A stretch of 64,000 bases of DNA, from the NCBI GenBank assembly GCA_963664945.1, contig OY761822.1, forward strand, positions 1,922,001 to 1,986,000. The letters run 5' to 3'. Below are positions 26,412 to 35,576 of this stretch, piece by piece. The notes under the pieces are model-generated. The model did no database searches. It was not told the origin of the DNA and was given only the letters and a program-made list of their open reading frames with translations. Position 1 is the first letter of the stretch; each line of letters starts with the position of its first letter. Both the position numbers and the translations under genes were made by a program. This DNA is from UBA6522 sp963664945. GTDB taxonomy: Bacteria > Pseudomonadota > Gammaproteobacteria > Steroidobacterales > Rariloculaceae.

Positions 26412-26952
26412 CTAATGCGGTTGCACGCAACGCTTCACGGCTGGCGCCAGCCAATCGGTTGACGCCCGGCTATCGGACGGCGCTGTCACAGCGGCAAAAA
26501 CCTTCCGGCGCTGTCCGCCTCGCAGTTGCGCGTGCATCCAGCCGCGAACCCGGTTCACGGTGCTCAGATTCGGAGAGGAACCGCGTTGCAGCCGCTGCAC
26601 GAACGAGGCATTGCGCACCGAGCACCACCCCATCGCCCACAGCTTTGTTTCTGTCAGTGCCGTGAATCGCTCCAGTTCCCGGCAGAATTGCGGCCGCAAC
26701 GGTGCCTTGCCTTTTCAGGACGCGCACCCCGCCGAGGGTGTCCAGTCGCACGGCGCAGCCGTCCACAAGGCACTGGCAAACGAACCCCGGGTCGCCCACG
26801 ACGATTCGCCCGAGCCGGGAGGAACCGATGCCCTCGCGCTCGAAAAGATCACGCTCGAGAAAATCGCACAGCGAACGCCGGAACTCGGCGTCGAACGACG
26901 CCGGCGACCGGCCTTGTGGCACATGCGAATGCAAAGTGTTCTGTCCATTCAT
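26412..26952 (-). pseudogene. Tandem HTH-type island protein split by a frameshift
   Basis: Frame 1 from ATG 26952 encodes MNGQNTLHSHVPQG and then a module with RLGRIVVGDPGFVCQCL and RLDTLGGVRVL. Near base 26710 the homology jumps to another frame that encodes RPQFCRELERFTALTETKLWAMG, then VRNASFVQRLQRGSSPNLSTVNRVRGWM, ending at 26412. The two halves look like paired copies of one DNA-binding module (DPxFV/NASFV, then a G, then L-TV-RV). A single-base slip in a GAAAAGGC run would join them. It is a sequencing or real frameshift; I infer a repressor-like role. No named family. Confidence 0.5.
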
Positions 26953-27052
26953 GACCCCGAACATAGGCACAATGCCGCGGCGGGGCAACAAAAAACGGGA
27001 CTCACCGACCTACGGTTTCCGACATTGATACGCCCGGATACGACCGGACATG

Positions 27053-27361
27053 TCAGGAGACGCGAGAAAAAATCCGCTCGAATCGGACGGGTCCGCCGGT
27101 CCGCCTCGATCTTGCGCAAACCCGGAGCACGGTTGGCCCGTTTCGCTGTCGATTTACGCCATCAACCGGATATCCCTTCGCGCGCACCGCCGCGGTAATG
27201 GCATCGGCGGCGTGCTCCGCACCCTGGCGGAGCAAGACGCCATGCGGCTTGGTGGGCTGCCCGGCGCAGACACGGCCACGCCGGACATCGGCCCGGACGA
27301 TTCCCCGGTCGATCTGCAATCCACCGCGAAACACGCGCGCGGCCGCAGCACCGTCCGGCAC
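27053..27361 (-). CDS. Hypothetical protein, weak
   Basis: 102 codons in the island between the HTH protein and the integrase. The middle part (KPHGVLLRQGAEHAADAITAAVRAKGYPVD) looks protein-like, but the rest is Arg-rich and no motif is recognised. A competing overlapping frame exists. Keep as tentative. Confidence 0.25.
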   Translation of the reverse strand: MPDGAAAARVFRGGLQIDRGIVRADVRRGRVCAGQPTKPHGVLLRQGAEHAADAITAAVRAKGYPVDGVNRQRNGPTVLRVCARSRRTGGPVRFERIFSRVS

Positions 27362-27735
27362 GGGCGTGTTCGTCGAGCAGGCGCCGGCAGCAGTGCGAAA
27401 TAGAGCTGGATTCGCCAGTCCAGGGTTGTAGGTTTTGGCAAGGGTGTTTTGGTGGGCCCGATCAAGAGTGATGTCAGTATCTTTTAGCCGACGCGCACGA
27501 CTGGCGGTCTCGCAGGCGTTTCAGGGAAGGCTTTCGAAGCAGATGCCAGTGACAAATACGGCCTTTTCGGGCTGTCTTTGTCAGCGCACTTTCAGATTGC
27601 TGCTGGCAGACGTGCCGCGGCGGCAGATACTCCATCCTCCCGCCCGGGCCGTCTGCGCAGGTCGATGCGCTTCGGACACCGCGACAGGCGTCTCCATGGC
27701 TTGACGAATTCTCGGGCTATGGCGAAATGCCGAAT
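27362..27735. other. 374-bp gap in the island with no supported gene
   Basis: Neither strand shows a frame with recognisable features, and I see no repeat or RNA structure here. It may hold decayed island DNA between the integrase stop and the hypothetical gene. Confidence 0.4.
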
Positions 27736-28962
27736 TCAACGCTTCCCCAGTTCATCGATGCGGTCGGCGATGCGCTGCGCAGGCTCCCGAAGCTGCTCGA
27801 CCGTCCAGTCCGCCGCGTAACCCTCGGTCACGTCGGACGGGCGGGCGTGATTGACCAGCCGTTTGACCAGCGAGATTGGCAGCATGAGTTCCCGCTCGGC
27901 CACCGTGATGAAGGCGTTTCTCAACCCGTGAAACCAGAACTTCTCCCCGCCCGCCTTACCGATACGAGCGTAATGCGCGTGAAGCTCCTCGACGTGACCC
28001 GAACGGCTCGTCGGCGACGGGAACACCCACTCTCGCAGATCCTCCGGCATCGCGTCGCTGTGGGCGCGGCGCCGGACGAGGATTTCTCCTAGCTGGCGAG
28101 AGATCGGCAGTTCAAGGGGCACCCCGGTCTTGGTTTCCTCGGCCCGGAACAGCCCCGCCTCCAGATCCACCCGCTTCCACCGAAGGGAAATGATTTCTCC
28201 TCGGCGCATGCCCGTGTACAGTCCGAAGTGAATCAGGTCCCGGTGCACGGGGTTGCGCACCGCCGCGTCGATGCCCTTGCGCCATTTCGCCAGCACTTTC
28301 ACCGGCGACGAGATCCGCCGCCGCCTGAGAGGGTGGTAGCGACCGCCGCCGGCCAGCCACAGTTCCACCGGATTGCGCAGCGCCTCGTGATCCACGCAGG
28401 CTCTTCGGTACACCGAGCGCAGGAACGAAATCGCCTGGTTGGCCGGCGCCCAGCCGTGGCGTTCGGTGATGCGACGGAATCGGTTCTCGATGTCGCGGTG
28501 GGTGATGGCGTCGATCGGGCGGGCGCGCCAGTCGCCAAGATACAGCGTAGCGTAGCGCCGGTAGGACCTCTGGGTCACTTCCGCGCGCCCGCGCCCGGAC
28601 TCGATGTAGTCGTCGCAGACCTCGCCCAGCGTCGGCATGGCGCGGGCCATCGCCCGCTCACCGGCGGGGTCGCGGCCCCCGGCGGCCCTTCCGAGCAGTT
28701 CCTGCGCGCGCCGTCGCGCCTGATCCGGGGTGACCCGGCCGAAGCGCCCGACGACCACGCGCCGGTTGGGCGCCTTGCGCCCGCCTTCCCCGGCGCGGTA
28801 GTTGACCAGGAAGGACTTGGTGCCGGAGGGCTGCACGCGGCAGCCGAAGCCGGTGAGCCGGTCGTCCCAGGCGATCCACGGCTTCTGCGCGGGTTCCAAG
28901 GATTCCACGGTGCGCTTGGTGAGCGTGAGCTTGACCTTCGCGACGCGTTTGGCGGTTGTCAT
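27736..28962 (-). CDS. int: Tyrosine integrase (DUF4102/P4-like) of the island
   Basis: 408 residues. The N-terminal arm-binding domain has KLTLTKRTVESLEPAQKPWIAWDDRLTGFGCRVQPSGTKSF, followed by a SAM-like core domain and the catalytic domain. Catalytic residues: Arg in LYTGMRRGEIISL, His and Arg in FHGLRNAFIT, His in LVNHARPSDVTEGY with the Tyr in GYAADW. The usual HxLRH has Asn in the last place, which is tolerated in this family. The gene is intact and divergent from region 3, at the right edge of the mobile region. It probably marks the island end at about 29.0 kb. No tRNA or clear att repeat is visible beside it. Confidence 0.88.
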   Translation of the reverse strand: MTTAKRVAKVKLTLTKRTVESLEPAQKPWIAWDDRLTGFGCRVQPSGTKSFLVNYRAGEGGRKAPNRRVVVGRFGRVTPDQARRRAQELLGRAAGGRDPAGERAMARAMPTLGEVCDDYIESGRGRAEVTQRSYRRYATLYLGDWRARPIDAITHRDIENRFRRITERHGWAPANQAISFLRSVYRRACVDHEALRNPVELWLAGGGRYHPLRRRRISSPVKVLAKWRKGIDAAVRNPVHRDLIHFGLYTGMRRGEIISLRWKRVDLEAGLFRAEETKTGVPLELPISRQLGEILVRRRAHSDAMPEDLREWVFPSPTSRSGHVEELHAHYARIGKAGGEKFWFHGLRNAFITVAERELMLPISLVKRLVNHARPSDVTEGYAADWTVEQLREPAQRIADRIDELGKR

Positions 28963-29101
28963 GAGCCCATGGTACCGAATAGTTCCGAAAGATCAACCCC
29001 ACAGTCAACCCGATAATACAAACTGGGGCGTATTCCTGTCACCCGGTGACGGCGGCTGTGTAGGGAGTATTCTTTTAACCTATTGAAACATAGTCTTATT
29101 T

Positions 29102-29127
29102 CGTATCACATCGTATCTAAGCGTATC
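29102..29127. repeat. Three CGTATC direct repeats at exact 10-bp spacing
   Basis: CGTATC occurs at 29102, 29112 and 29122, one helical turn apart, between the integrase start and the first chromosomal operon. It is a likely binding array for an integrase, excisionase or repressor. Confidence 0.45.
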
Positions 29128-29179
29128 ATTAACAGGAGGGTTGGCCGCACTCTCCCGCCGCCTGAATCCTGAGCACATC

Positions 29180-29281
29180 ATGAGAAAGGTGATGATGCGC
29201 TCGTTCGGGCCTCCGGACGTTCTGGAACCGGGGCGTGCGAGGCGCGCGCGCGAACGGCAGCATCTCTGTTATCGTATATAA
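29180..29281 (+). pseudogene. Possible N-terminal remnant of a quinone oxidoreductase
   Basis: The frame from ATG 29180 starts MRKVMMRSFGPPDVLEPGR, like the beginning of zinc-independent quinone oxidoreductases/alcohol dehydrogenases (M-x-x-x-x-FG-P-VLE). It then turns into low-complexity Arg-rich sequence and stops after 33 codons. If real, it is the stub left by a deletion between the island and the TonB receptor operon. Confidence 0.3.
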
Positions 29282-29302
29282 TCGGATGAATATAGTATAC
29301 AA
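29277..29302 (+). promoter_or_regulatory. Promoter -10 and palindromic operator (site 1) of TonB receptor 1
   Basis: A perfect TATAAT lies at 29277-29282. Directly downstream, at 29286-29302, is ATGAATATAGTATACAA, a match to the palindrome TTGTATA-N3-TATACAA (right half exact, left half 5 of 7). It lies 90 bp before the receptor ATG. Related sites precede two other operons. Confidence 0.55.
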
Positions 29303-29391
29303 TTATGTATTCGGGAAGTTGTGGCGTTCTCGCCACGAGTTCCATGACCGCAGGTCATCATCGTGGAATTTGCTTGGAGGGGAGAAGAACC

Positions 29392-31713
29392 ATGAAACGA
29401 ATTGGAGTCGGTATTCGCTCATGGCAATTGCTGGCTGTGAGCACCGTTTTTCTGGGCTCTGGAATTGCGATTGCCCAGGAATCCGAAGAAGGACCGGCCG
29501 TTCTCGAAGAAATCATAGTCACGGCGGAAAAGCGGGAACAGGCCCTGAGCGATGTCCCCATGGCCATCGCGGCTTTCGGACAGCAAACGATCGAGAATCG
29601 CGGCTACACCAACCTGGAGAGCTTTTTCAGGCAGGTGCCGTCAGTTTCGCTGCTTGACGGCGGAGCGCAGCGCAAACAGGTGATTATCCGCGGCATCGCC
29701 ATCGACGCAGGCGTACGGGCCGGGGGCCTGAGTTCCTCCTACGTGGACGAAACCCTGGTCACGGGCGGCAGCTTCGCTCTGGATCCGCGCATGTTCGACA
29801 TGCAGCGAGTCGAGGTACTCAAGGGTCCCCAGGGCACGCTGTACGGCGGCGGATCCATTTCCGGTTCGGTGCGCTATATCACGAACAAGCCGAATGCCGA
29901 CGAGTTCCAGGCCAATGTCGCATTCGACACCTCCAGGACTCAGGGTTCGAAGCAGGGTTACTCGTTCGACGCGATGGTCAATATACCGCTGGTAGAGAAC
30001 GTATTGGCGTTCCGCGCCGTTGCATTCACCGCTGACAACGCCGGGTACTACGACAATCCGTACCTGGGGCTGACCAGCCAGGGTCAGTTCGACCAGTCCG
30101 GTGGCCGGCTGATGCTGCAGTGGACGCCCTCCGACACATTCACGGCGACCGCCACCTATTTCCAGGACAACACCTTCCAGGACGGCTGGTACCGGGCCAC
30201 CGGCGAGGATTGGGCGGCGCGGGAACAGGCAAACCGCTTGCAGGAGGTTCTAACGGCCGAGGCCGATATATTTGCTCTCAACCTGGAATGGGATGTCGGC
30301 TGGGCGACCATCACGTCCGCAACCGCGCAGCTCGACTTCTACAGCTATCGCAAGGTTGACAGGACGTTTCTCGGGATCGACCAGTATTGGGACCCCGCCC
30401 GGCTGACGGTGCTCGACGATACCTGGGACGACACCCTTTCAGAAGAGTTGCGTATCGTGTCCGCTCCCGACCAGTTCGGGAACTTCGACTGGATCGCCGG
30501 GATCTTTTACTCGAACCTCGACAATTACGTCGAAGTCGGCGACTACATCGGTATCGGCGACCGCTACGACCAGAACAACGCCGGCGACCGTTTCGCAGCA
30601 GCGGCCCCTCATCAAGACTATGTTACTCCGTTTCCCGAGGGTTACGTCTCCCCGTACGGACTGTCCGAAGTCCCGGGCACCTATCCCGACATGATCTATC
30701 GGGAGATAAAGGACGGCCCCCAGAAACAGGTGGCGTTCTTCGGAGAGTTGACCTACAACTTTACCGACGATTTTTCGGCGACGGTCGGGGTGCGCGATAC
30801 AAGCACCACCACGAGCGGCGTCCTCGTGAACCAGGTTGCCGATGCCTGGCCTGATCCTGTTTTTTCAGAGACGGTTCTCACTCCGGAGTACACGGAACCG
30901 CATACCAACTACATGTTGAACCTGGTGTACAACGTCAACGATGACGTCATGATATTCGGTCGTGCCGCGGAGGGGTTCCGGGTCGGAACCGGCGGAGCCA
31001 ACCCGGTCGTCCAGCCCAGTTGTCAGGAACTGGCCAGGCGAGTGCTGGGGTTCACGCCGGGCCCGGTCGCCTCGGACTCCATGTGGGCCTATGAAGTAGG
31101 CACCAAGATGACGCTGGCCGACGGTCGCATGTTGGTCAATGCGGGACTCTTCCGAAACGAGTGGACGGACCTTCAGGTCCGGGTCAGACTGCAGGGTGAC
31201 GCAACCTGCAGCATCAGCTTTCCGCAGAACCTCGCGGCGGCGACCGGCAACGGCGGCGAATTCTCCCTGGATTACCTGGTTTCCGATCAACTACAGGTCG
31301 GACTCTCCGGCAGCTGGGTCGACTTCACGGTCGATGCAGGAGCCGAGTTCCTGGGTGCCAACGTGGGCGACCGCCTGCCGAGCCATCCGGACTTCACGTT
31401 AAGCGGCAATTTCGACTACAGCTTCCCGTTCGTCGCGGGCTGGGATGGATTCGCCAGAGGTGAATTGAACTACATCGGTGAACTGGTCGGCGATTTTGTA
31501 GGCCCCGGCGCCGAGCGAATTGCCTTTGGGAACTACAGCATTGCCAACCTGCGGGTCGGTGCAACCGATGGCCAGTGGGAATGGACGCTGTACGCCAACA
31601 ACCTGTTCAACTCGGATGGATTGACATTCCAGTTCAGGGACAGGAGAAATCGGGTCGAATCTCTCGTGATCCGGCCGTTCACGTTGGGTGTCAATGTCCG
31701 AACGAGATTTTAA
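29392..31713 (+). CDS. TonB-dependent outer-membrane receptor 1
   Basis: 773 residues. I chose ATG 29392 because GGAGGGGAG lies just upstream and a signal peptide follows (MKRIGVGIRSWQLLAVSTVF ... AIAQ); a longer frame from 29305 has no such support. The TonB box LEEIIVTAEKREQ is at about residues 39-51, followed by the plug (VIIRGIAIDAG, RVEVLKGPQGTLYGGGSISG). A 22-strand-type barrel then ends with VNVRTRF, a terminal Phe. It imports a substrate using TonB energy. Given the peptidase and amidohydrolase genes that follow, the substrate may be a peptide or amide-like compound rather than an iron chelate; this is inference. Confidence 0.92.
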   Translation: MKRIGVGIRSWQLLAVSTVFLGSGIAIAQESEEGPAVLEEIIVTAEKREQALSDVPMAIAAFGQQTIENRGYTNLESFFRQVPSVSLLDGGAQRKQVIIRGIAIDAGVRAGGLSSSYVDETLVTGGSFALDPRMFDMQRVEVLKGPQGTLYGGGSISGSVRYITNKPNADEFQANVAFDTSRTQGSKQGYSFDAMVNIPLVENVLAFRAVAFTADNAGYYDNPYLGLTSQGQFDQSGGRLMLQWTPSDTFTATATYFQDNTFQDGWYRATGEDWAAREQANRLQEVLTAEADIFALNLEWDVGWATITSATAQLDFYSYRKVDRTFLGIDQYWDPARLTVLDDTWDDTLSEELRIVSAPDQFGNFDWIAGIFYSNLDNYVEVGDYIGIGDRYDQNNAGDRFAAAAPHQDYVTPFPEGYVSPYGLSEVPGTYPDMIYREIKDGPQKQVAFFGELTYNFTDDFSATVGVRDTSTTTSGVLVNQVADAWPDPVFSETVLTPEYTEPHTNYMLNLVYNVNDDVMIFGRAAEGFRVGTGGANPVVQPSCQELARRVLGFTPGPVASDSMWAYEVGTKMTLADGRMLVNAGLFRNEWTDLQVRVRLQGDATCSISFPQNLAAATGNGGEFSLDYLVSDQLQVGLSGSWVDFTVDAGAEFLGANVGDRLPSHPDFTLSGNFDYSFPFVAGWDGFARGELNYIGELVGDFVGPGAERIAFGNYSIANLRVGATDGQWEWTLYANNLFNSDGLTFQFRDRRNRVESLVIRPFTLGVNVRTRF

Positions 31714-31774
31714 CCCTGGGTGGGAAGTCGATAGACGCAGGGGAGGCGTAACCGCCGTTCCGGGGGTCGATGCG

Positions 31775-33223
31775 ATGAGCCGCCTTGCCCGAATTTACTT
31801 CGGGCGGTGGGCGATTGCATTGACCGCCGCGTTTTTCGCGGCAGCGGGGCCGGCTGCATCCCAGGGACTGATTCCCGTTCCCTATGGCGGCGACGACCTG
31901 GTGCCGCGGCCCGACGTGGATGTCTGGCTGCGCCTGATCCGGAACGACAAGCTCGATCTCATTCTCCCCGGCGCCATGCGGGAGCACGGGATCGACATGT
32001 GGATCCATGCGGCCCGAGCCGGCGATCCGGACCCCTTGGCCTATGAGTTGGGCATCACGGACGGTTACCTGATCTTCACCGACGTTGGCGACAGGGTGGA
32101 AAGGGCCGCCTTTGCGGGTGTGTTCGGCGGCACCGGCGCCATCGAGAACATCGATGTCATGGCATCTCCCGAGCTGGCCCAGGCCATCACCGGATACGAG
32201 TACGGCAACGTGGATTTCTCGGTCTACGACGAGATTCGGGACTATGTCGCCGGGCACGACCCCGGGACGATCGGCGTGAATTTTTCCGAATGGCTGGCGG
32301 TTGCCGACGGCATATCCCACACCCAGTTCGAGAAGCTCGAGCGGATTCTGGGGCCTGAGCTTTCGTCCAGGATCGTCTCGGCCGAATACCTCATTACCGA
32401 CTTCCGTTCGCGCCGGTTGTCCCTGGAGGTTGCCGTCCAGGCCATGCTGCTTGAGATGGCCCGCCAGGACGCCATGACCCAACTTGCCAACCTGGAGCCG
32501 GGCCGAACGACGATCGGAGAGTTGGGAGGCGCATCCCGCATCTACTATTCGGCTGTATCCGAACGAATTCGTGAGCCGTATGCAACGGGCTGGATCAGCC
32601 ATCCGGAATACGTGTTCCAGCGTGGCGACCTGTTCGCCTGGAACAGCCGCGCCGACCATTTCCTGGATTTCGGGTTCTCCTCCTTCGGCGTGGACACGAA
32701 GGTGCATGCGTACATTCTCCGCGAGGGCGAGACCGGGGTGCCGGAGAGCCTGCAGAGGGTCTGGGACTATGGCAAGCAGGCGCAGGGCATCATCCGGCAG
32801 CATGTTCGTGTGGGCATGACGGCGGGCGAGGCCCTCGAGCAGATCATCGCCGCCCTGGAGCAGGAAGGCTACATCTACACGCCTTTCCCGGACGATCCCG
32901 CAACCGACTACCGGATGATCCAGGAGTACCTGGGCGACAGCGACAGCGACAGCCCGGGGTTCTACCTGGACCTCCACGCCATGGGCAACAACGGCGGGGA
33001 TCTGGTCACGCTGGGACCGTCCATCGCGCCGTTCCGCCGCGACCGCGACGGCTTTATCATGCATCCGAACCATATATTCGCCTTCGAGTACGCGGTGCAC
33101 CTGAACATCCCCGAGCGTCCCGGTTACCCGCTGACCATCAACTTCTCCAATCCGCAGGTGCTGACCGCCAATGGCGTGGAATGGATTCAGGATCCGAACT
33201 ACGGGATTTACCTGATTCATTAA
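31775..33223 (+). CDS. M24-family (pita-bread) metallopeptidase-like exported protein
   Basis: 482 residues from ATG 31775, which opens a signal peptide (RIYFGRWAIALTAAFFAAAGPAASQG); the longer frame from 31688 overlaps the receptor gene. An N-terminal creatinase-like domain is followed by the pita-bread fold. Candidate metal ligands are the Asps in FLDFGFSSFGVDTKVH, His in LDLHAMGNN, Glu in FAFEYAVHL and Glu in GVEWIQ. The spacing fits the M24 Asp-Asp-His-Glu-Glu pattern, though a structural check is needed for the last Glu. M24 members cleave X-Pro bonds or creatine-like C-N bonds. It is likely periplasmic, second in the receptor operon. Confidence 0.75.
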   Translation: MSRLARIYFGRWAIALTAAFFAAAGPAASQGLIPVPYGGDDLVPRPDVDVWLRLIRNDKLDLILPGAMREHGIDMWIHAARAGDPDPLAYELGITDGYLIFTDVGDRVERAAFAGVFGGTGAIENIDVMASPELAQAITGYEYGNVDFSVYDEIRDYVAGHDPGTIGVNFSEWLAVADGISHTQFEKLERILGPELSSRIVSAEYLITDFRSRRLSLEVAVQAMLLEMARQDAMTQLANLEPGRTTIGELGGASRIYYSAVSERIREPYATGWISHPEYVFQRGDLFAWNSRADHFLDFGFSSFGVDTKVHAYILREGETGVPESLQRVWDYGKQAQGIIRQHVRVGMTAGEALEQIIAALEQEGYIYTPFPDDPATDYRMIQEYLGDSDSDSPGFYLDLHAMGNNGGDLVTLGPSIAPFRRDRDGFIMHPNHIFAFEYAVHLNIPERPGYPLTINFSNPQVLTANGVEWIQDPNYGIYLIH

Positions 33224-33247
33224 ACCTGGAAATCGAAGGAGGCGGTT

Positions 33248-34096
33248 ATGGAACTGTCTGTCGAACCTGAATCGTTGGCCTCTGCGCAGAAAACCGGATC
33301 ACACCGATTCCTTGACCTCAATGGTGTGTCCGAACCTTCGGGAAAAGGTACGGCACGCACTCTTTATGAGCACAAGCCCTTCAAGGTAGGGCATGAATTC
33401 ACGGAAAATTCCTTGTTCTCGCGAGACCGAATACTTGAACTCGCCGACGCCCTGCCGGAATCAAGCGTCGAATACAACCTGGCGGACATTCCGGTGAGCC
33501 AGCCCGTGACCTCGTTACCCGATAACAATCTGTCTCTGCGGGAAACTATCGAAAACATCGAGTCCTGCGGATCCTGGGTGTTGCTCAAAAGCGTCGAACA
33601 ACACGGCGACTACGCCGCACTGCTCAACCGGTGCCTGGAAGAGATCGGCGAAGAACTCGGCCTGCGCGTCGACGAGATGCGTTCGCCGAGGAGTTTTCTT
33701 TTTCTTACCTCGTCTGGGGGGGTGACGCCGTTTCACTTCGATCCGGAACACAATTTCCTGTTGCAGATCGAGGGACGCAAGAAAATCCAGATCTTCGAAC
33801 CATTCGATCGCGCCATCGTAAGCGATCGGCAGTTACAGGATTTCGCGGCCGGTGCGCATCGAAACCTCCCGTTCGAGGAGAGCTTTGCCGAGCGAGGGGA
33901 GTGGTTCGATTTCAGCGCCGGGGAAGGTGTCTACATTCCTTTCCTGGCGCCGCACTGGGTGAAGAACACCGGATCCGTCTCCGTCTCCTTCAGCATCAGC
34001 TTCGAGACGGCGAAGACCAGGCACAAGCTGTCATCGTATCGACGCGACCATACCGACGCTCCCGACACGCTTTTCCAAGAACAAGGGCAGGCCTGA
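33248..34096 (+). CDS. JmjC/cupin-8-like Fe(II)/2-oxoglutarate oxygenase
   Basis: 282 residues, AGGAGG 7 bases before the ATG. The iron triad is visible as His163-x-Asp165 in TPFHFDPEHN and His236 in APHWVKN. The GRKKIQIFEP stretch after the first strand is typical of the cupin_8/JmjC fold that binds 2-oxoglutarate. There is no signal peptide, so it is cytoplasmic. Such enzymes hydroxylate small molecules or protein side chains. It lies between the M24 protein and the amidohydrolase, only 3 bp from the latter, so it belongs to the same operon. The substrate is unknown. Confidence 0.78.
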   Translation: MELSVEPESLASAQKTGSHRFLDLNGVSEPSGKGTARTLYEHKPFKVGHEFTENSLFSRDRILELADALPESSVEYNLADIPVSQPVTSLPDNNLSLRETIENIESCGSWVLLKSVEQHGDYAALLNRCLEEIGEELGLRVDEMRSPRSFLFLTSSGGVTPFHFDPEHNFLLQIEGRKKIQIFEPFDRAIVSDRQLQDFAAGAHRNLPFEESFAERGEWFDFSAGEGVYIPFLAPHWVKNTGSVSVSFSISFETAKTRHKLSSYRRDHTDAPDTLFQEQGQA

Positions 34097-34099
34097 ACC

Positions 34100-35494
34100 A
34101 TGACAAGAAAATTTCGCCATACCTGTTGCGCGCTGACCGCGCTCATCTTCTCGACCCTGACTTTCTCAGCTATCGCCCAGGTCACGGTACTGACCAACGC
34201 CAACGTGATCGATGCCACCGGCGCGCCGGTGCAGGAAGGCATGACGCTGGTCATCGACGGCAACGTCATCAGCGCCCTCACTCCGGGGGCCTACGAACCC
34301 ACGGGCCAGGAGGCCGAGATTATCGATCTGGCGGGCGCTTACGTCACACCGGGCTTCTGGAACATGCACGTGCACCTGAGCGCGCTGCTGCCCCACAACC
34401 ACGCGCTCGACAACGCAAGCGCCGGCGCCAAGGTCATTCGAGCGGGCGTCAACGCGATGGAAGGCTTGCGCCATGGCTTTACTGCGCTACGTTCTGTCGG
34501 GGAAGAACACAACATCGATGTGGTCTGGCAACAGGCGTTCGACGAGGGTTTCGCGCTGGGGCCCCGCATCTTCGCAAGCGGCGCGTCTGTTTCCCCCACA
34601 GCCGGGCATCGGGGTGACGTCGCATTCGGGGCCGACGGCGCCGCCGAGGTACGCAAGGCGGTGCGTTCGCGCATCCAGCAGGGCGCGAGCGTCATCAAGA
34701 TCGTGAATGTGGAAATGCTGCATGACGAGCTGGTCGCCGCCATCGAAACGGCGCACAGCCTCGGCGTGACCATTACCGCGCATTCCCGGGAACCGCAGCT
34801 TCGCGAGGCCGTGGAAGCCGGCATCGACAGCATTGAACACGGCTACGCCATAACCGACGAGACGATTGAATTGATGGCCGAAATGGGGACGTTTTACGAT
34901 CCCACGATCATCTGCAATCTCAGCGACGAATACATCAAGGAACGCGAGGACCGGCTGGCGGCGCTGGGCTGGTCCGGGGACGAGCAGGCGGTCAAGTGGC
35001 GCACGGCCATCGCCTATGCGGACGAACGCTCCCCCGAGCACGCGCTGCACCAGCGTCAGGCCCTGGCCAAGGCCGCCGAGGCTGGAGTGAAATTGCTGAT
35101 CGGCTCGGATTCGATGCCGGTGGGCGAGATCGGCTGGCTGGAGATGGAGCAGTTCGTGCTTTCCGGGGTGAGCGAAATGGACACCCTGATCGCGGCGACG
35201 CGCAATCCGGCGGAACTGTTGGGGGTGCTTGACTCCCTCGGCACGGTCGAAGAAGGAAAACTGGCGGACCTGGTGGTGATGGCCGCCAATCCGCTGGAGA
35301 ATATTTCGAATATCCGGACCGTCACCATGGTGTTCAAGGACGGCATTTCGGTACCGATGGAGCGGGCGCCCGGTACCTTGCGCTTCTACGACTACTACGA
35401 CTCCCTGGGTCCGCCGCAATCGTTCCTGGAGCGCTCCGAAGACGCTTCGGGGTTCGTCCGCGAGGGCAATCCCTACGAAAGCGGCCAGTTGTGA
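34100..35494 (+). CDS. Exported imidazolonepropionase-like amidohydrolase
   Basis: 464 residues with a signal peptide (MTRKFRHTCCALTALIFSTL ... AIAQ). The metal-dependent hydrolase barrel carries His90-x-His92 (FWNMHVHLS), Lys in SVIKIVNVE, His in TITAHSRE, His in SIEHGYAI and Asp in LIGSDSMPV. It ends in the small beta domain (KLADLVVMAANPLENISNI). Close family types are secreted Xaa-Pro and Xaa-Arg dipeptidases and related imidazolonepropionase-like proteins. Together with the neighbouring M24 and M29-like proteins this suggests cleavage of dipeptides or cyclic amides. It starts 3 bp after the cupin stop. Confidence 0.85.
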   Translation: MTRKFRHTCCALTALIFSTLTFSAIAQVTVLTNANVIDATGAPVQEGMTLVIDGNVISALTPGAYEPTGQEAEIIDLAGAYVTPGFWNMHVHLSALLPHNHALDNASAGAKVIRAGVNAMEGLRHGFTALRSVGEEHNIDVVWQQAFDEGFALGPRIFASGASVSPTAGHRGDVAFGADGAAEVRKAVRSRIQQGASVIKIVNVEMLHDELVAAIETAHSLGVTITAHSREPQLREAVEAGIDSIEHGYAITDETIELMAEMGTFYDPTIICNLSDEYIKEREDRLAALGWSGDEQAVKWRTAIAYADERSPEHALHQRQALAKAAEAGVKLLIGSDSMPVGEIGWLEMEQFVLSGVSEMDTLIAATRNPAELLGVLDSLGTVEEGKLADLVVMAANPLENISNIRTVTMVFKDGISVPMERAPGTLRFYDYYDSLGPPQSFLERSEDASGFVREGNPYESGQL

Positions 35495-35576
35495 GTTCAC
35501 CCCTCGGGAACCGTCAACTCCCGCCGATCCTCCCCGACTCCGCTGCCGTGGCGGCCGCTGCGATGGAAAAGAAATA

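Noticed and set aside
29000..29300. A tRNA or other standard attachment site beside the integrase
   Set aside because: I found no cloverleaf-like sequence or long direct repeat of the integrase-proximal DNA elsewhere in the window, so no att site is claimed.
33248..34096. Part of a lanthipeptide or RiPP pathway because of the cupin/JmjC protein
   Set aside because: No precursor peptide, leader-like small frame or maturation enzyme is nearby, so this was not pursued.
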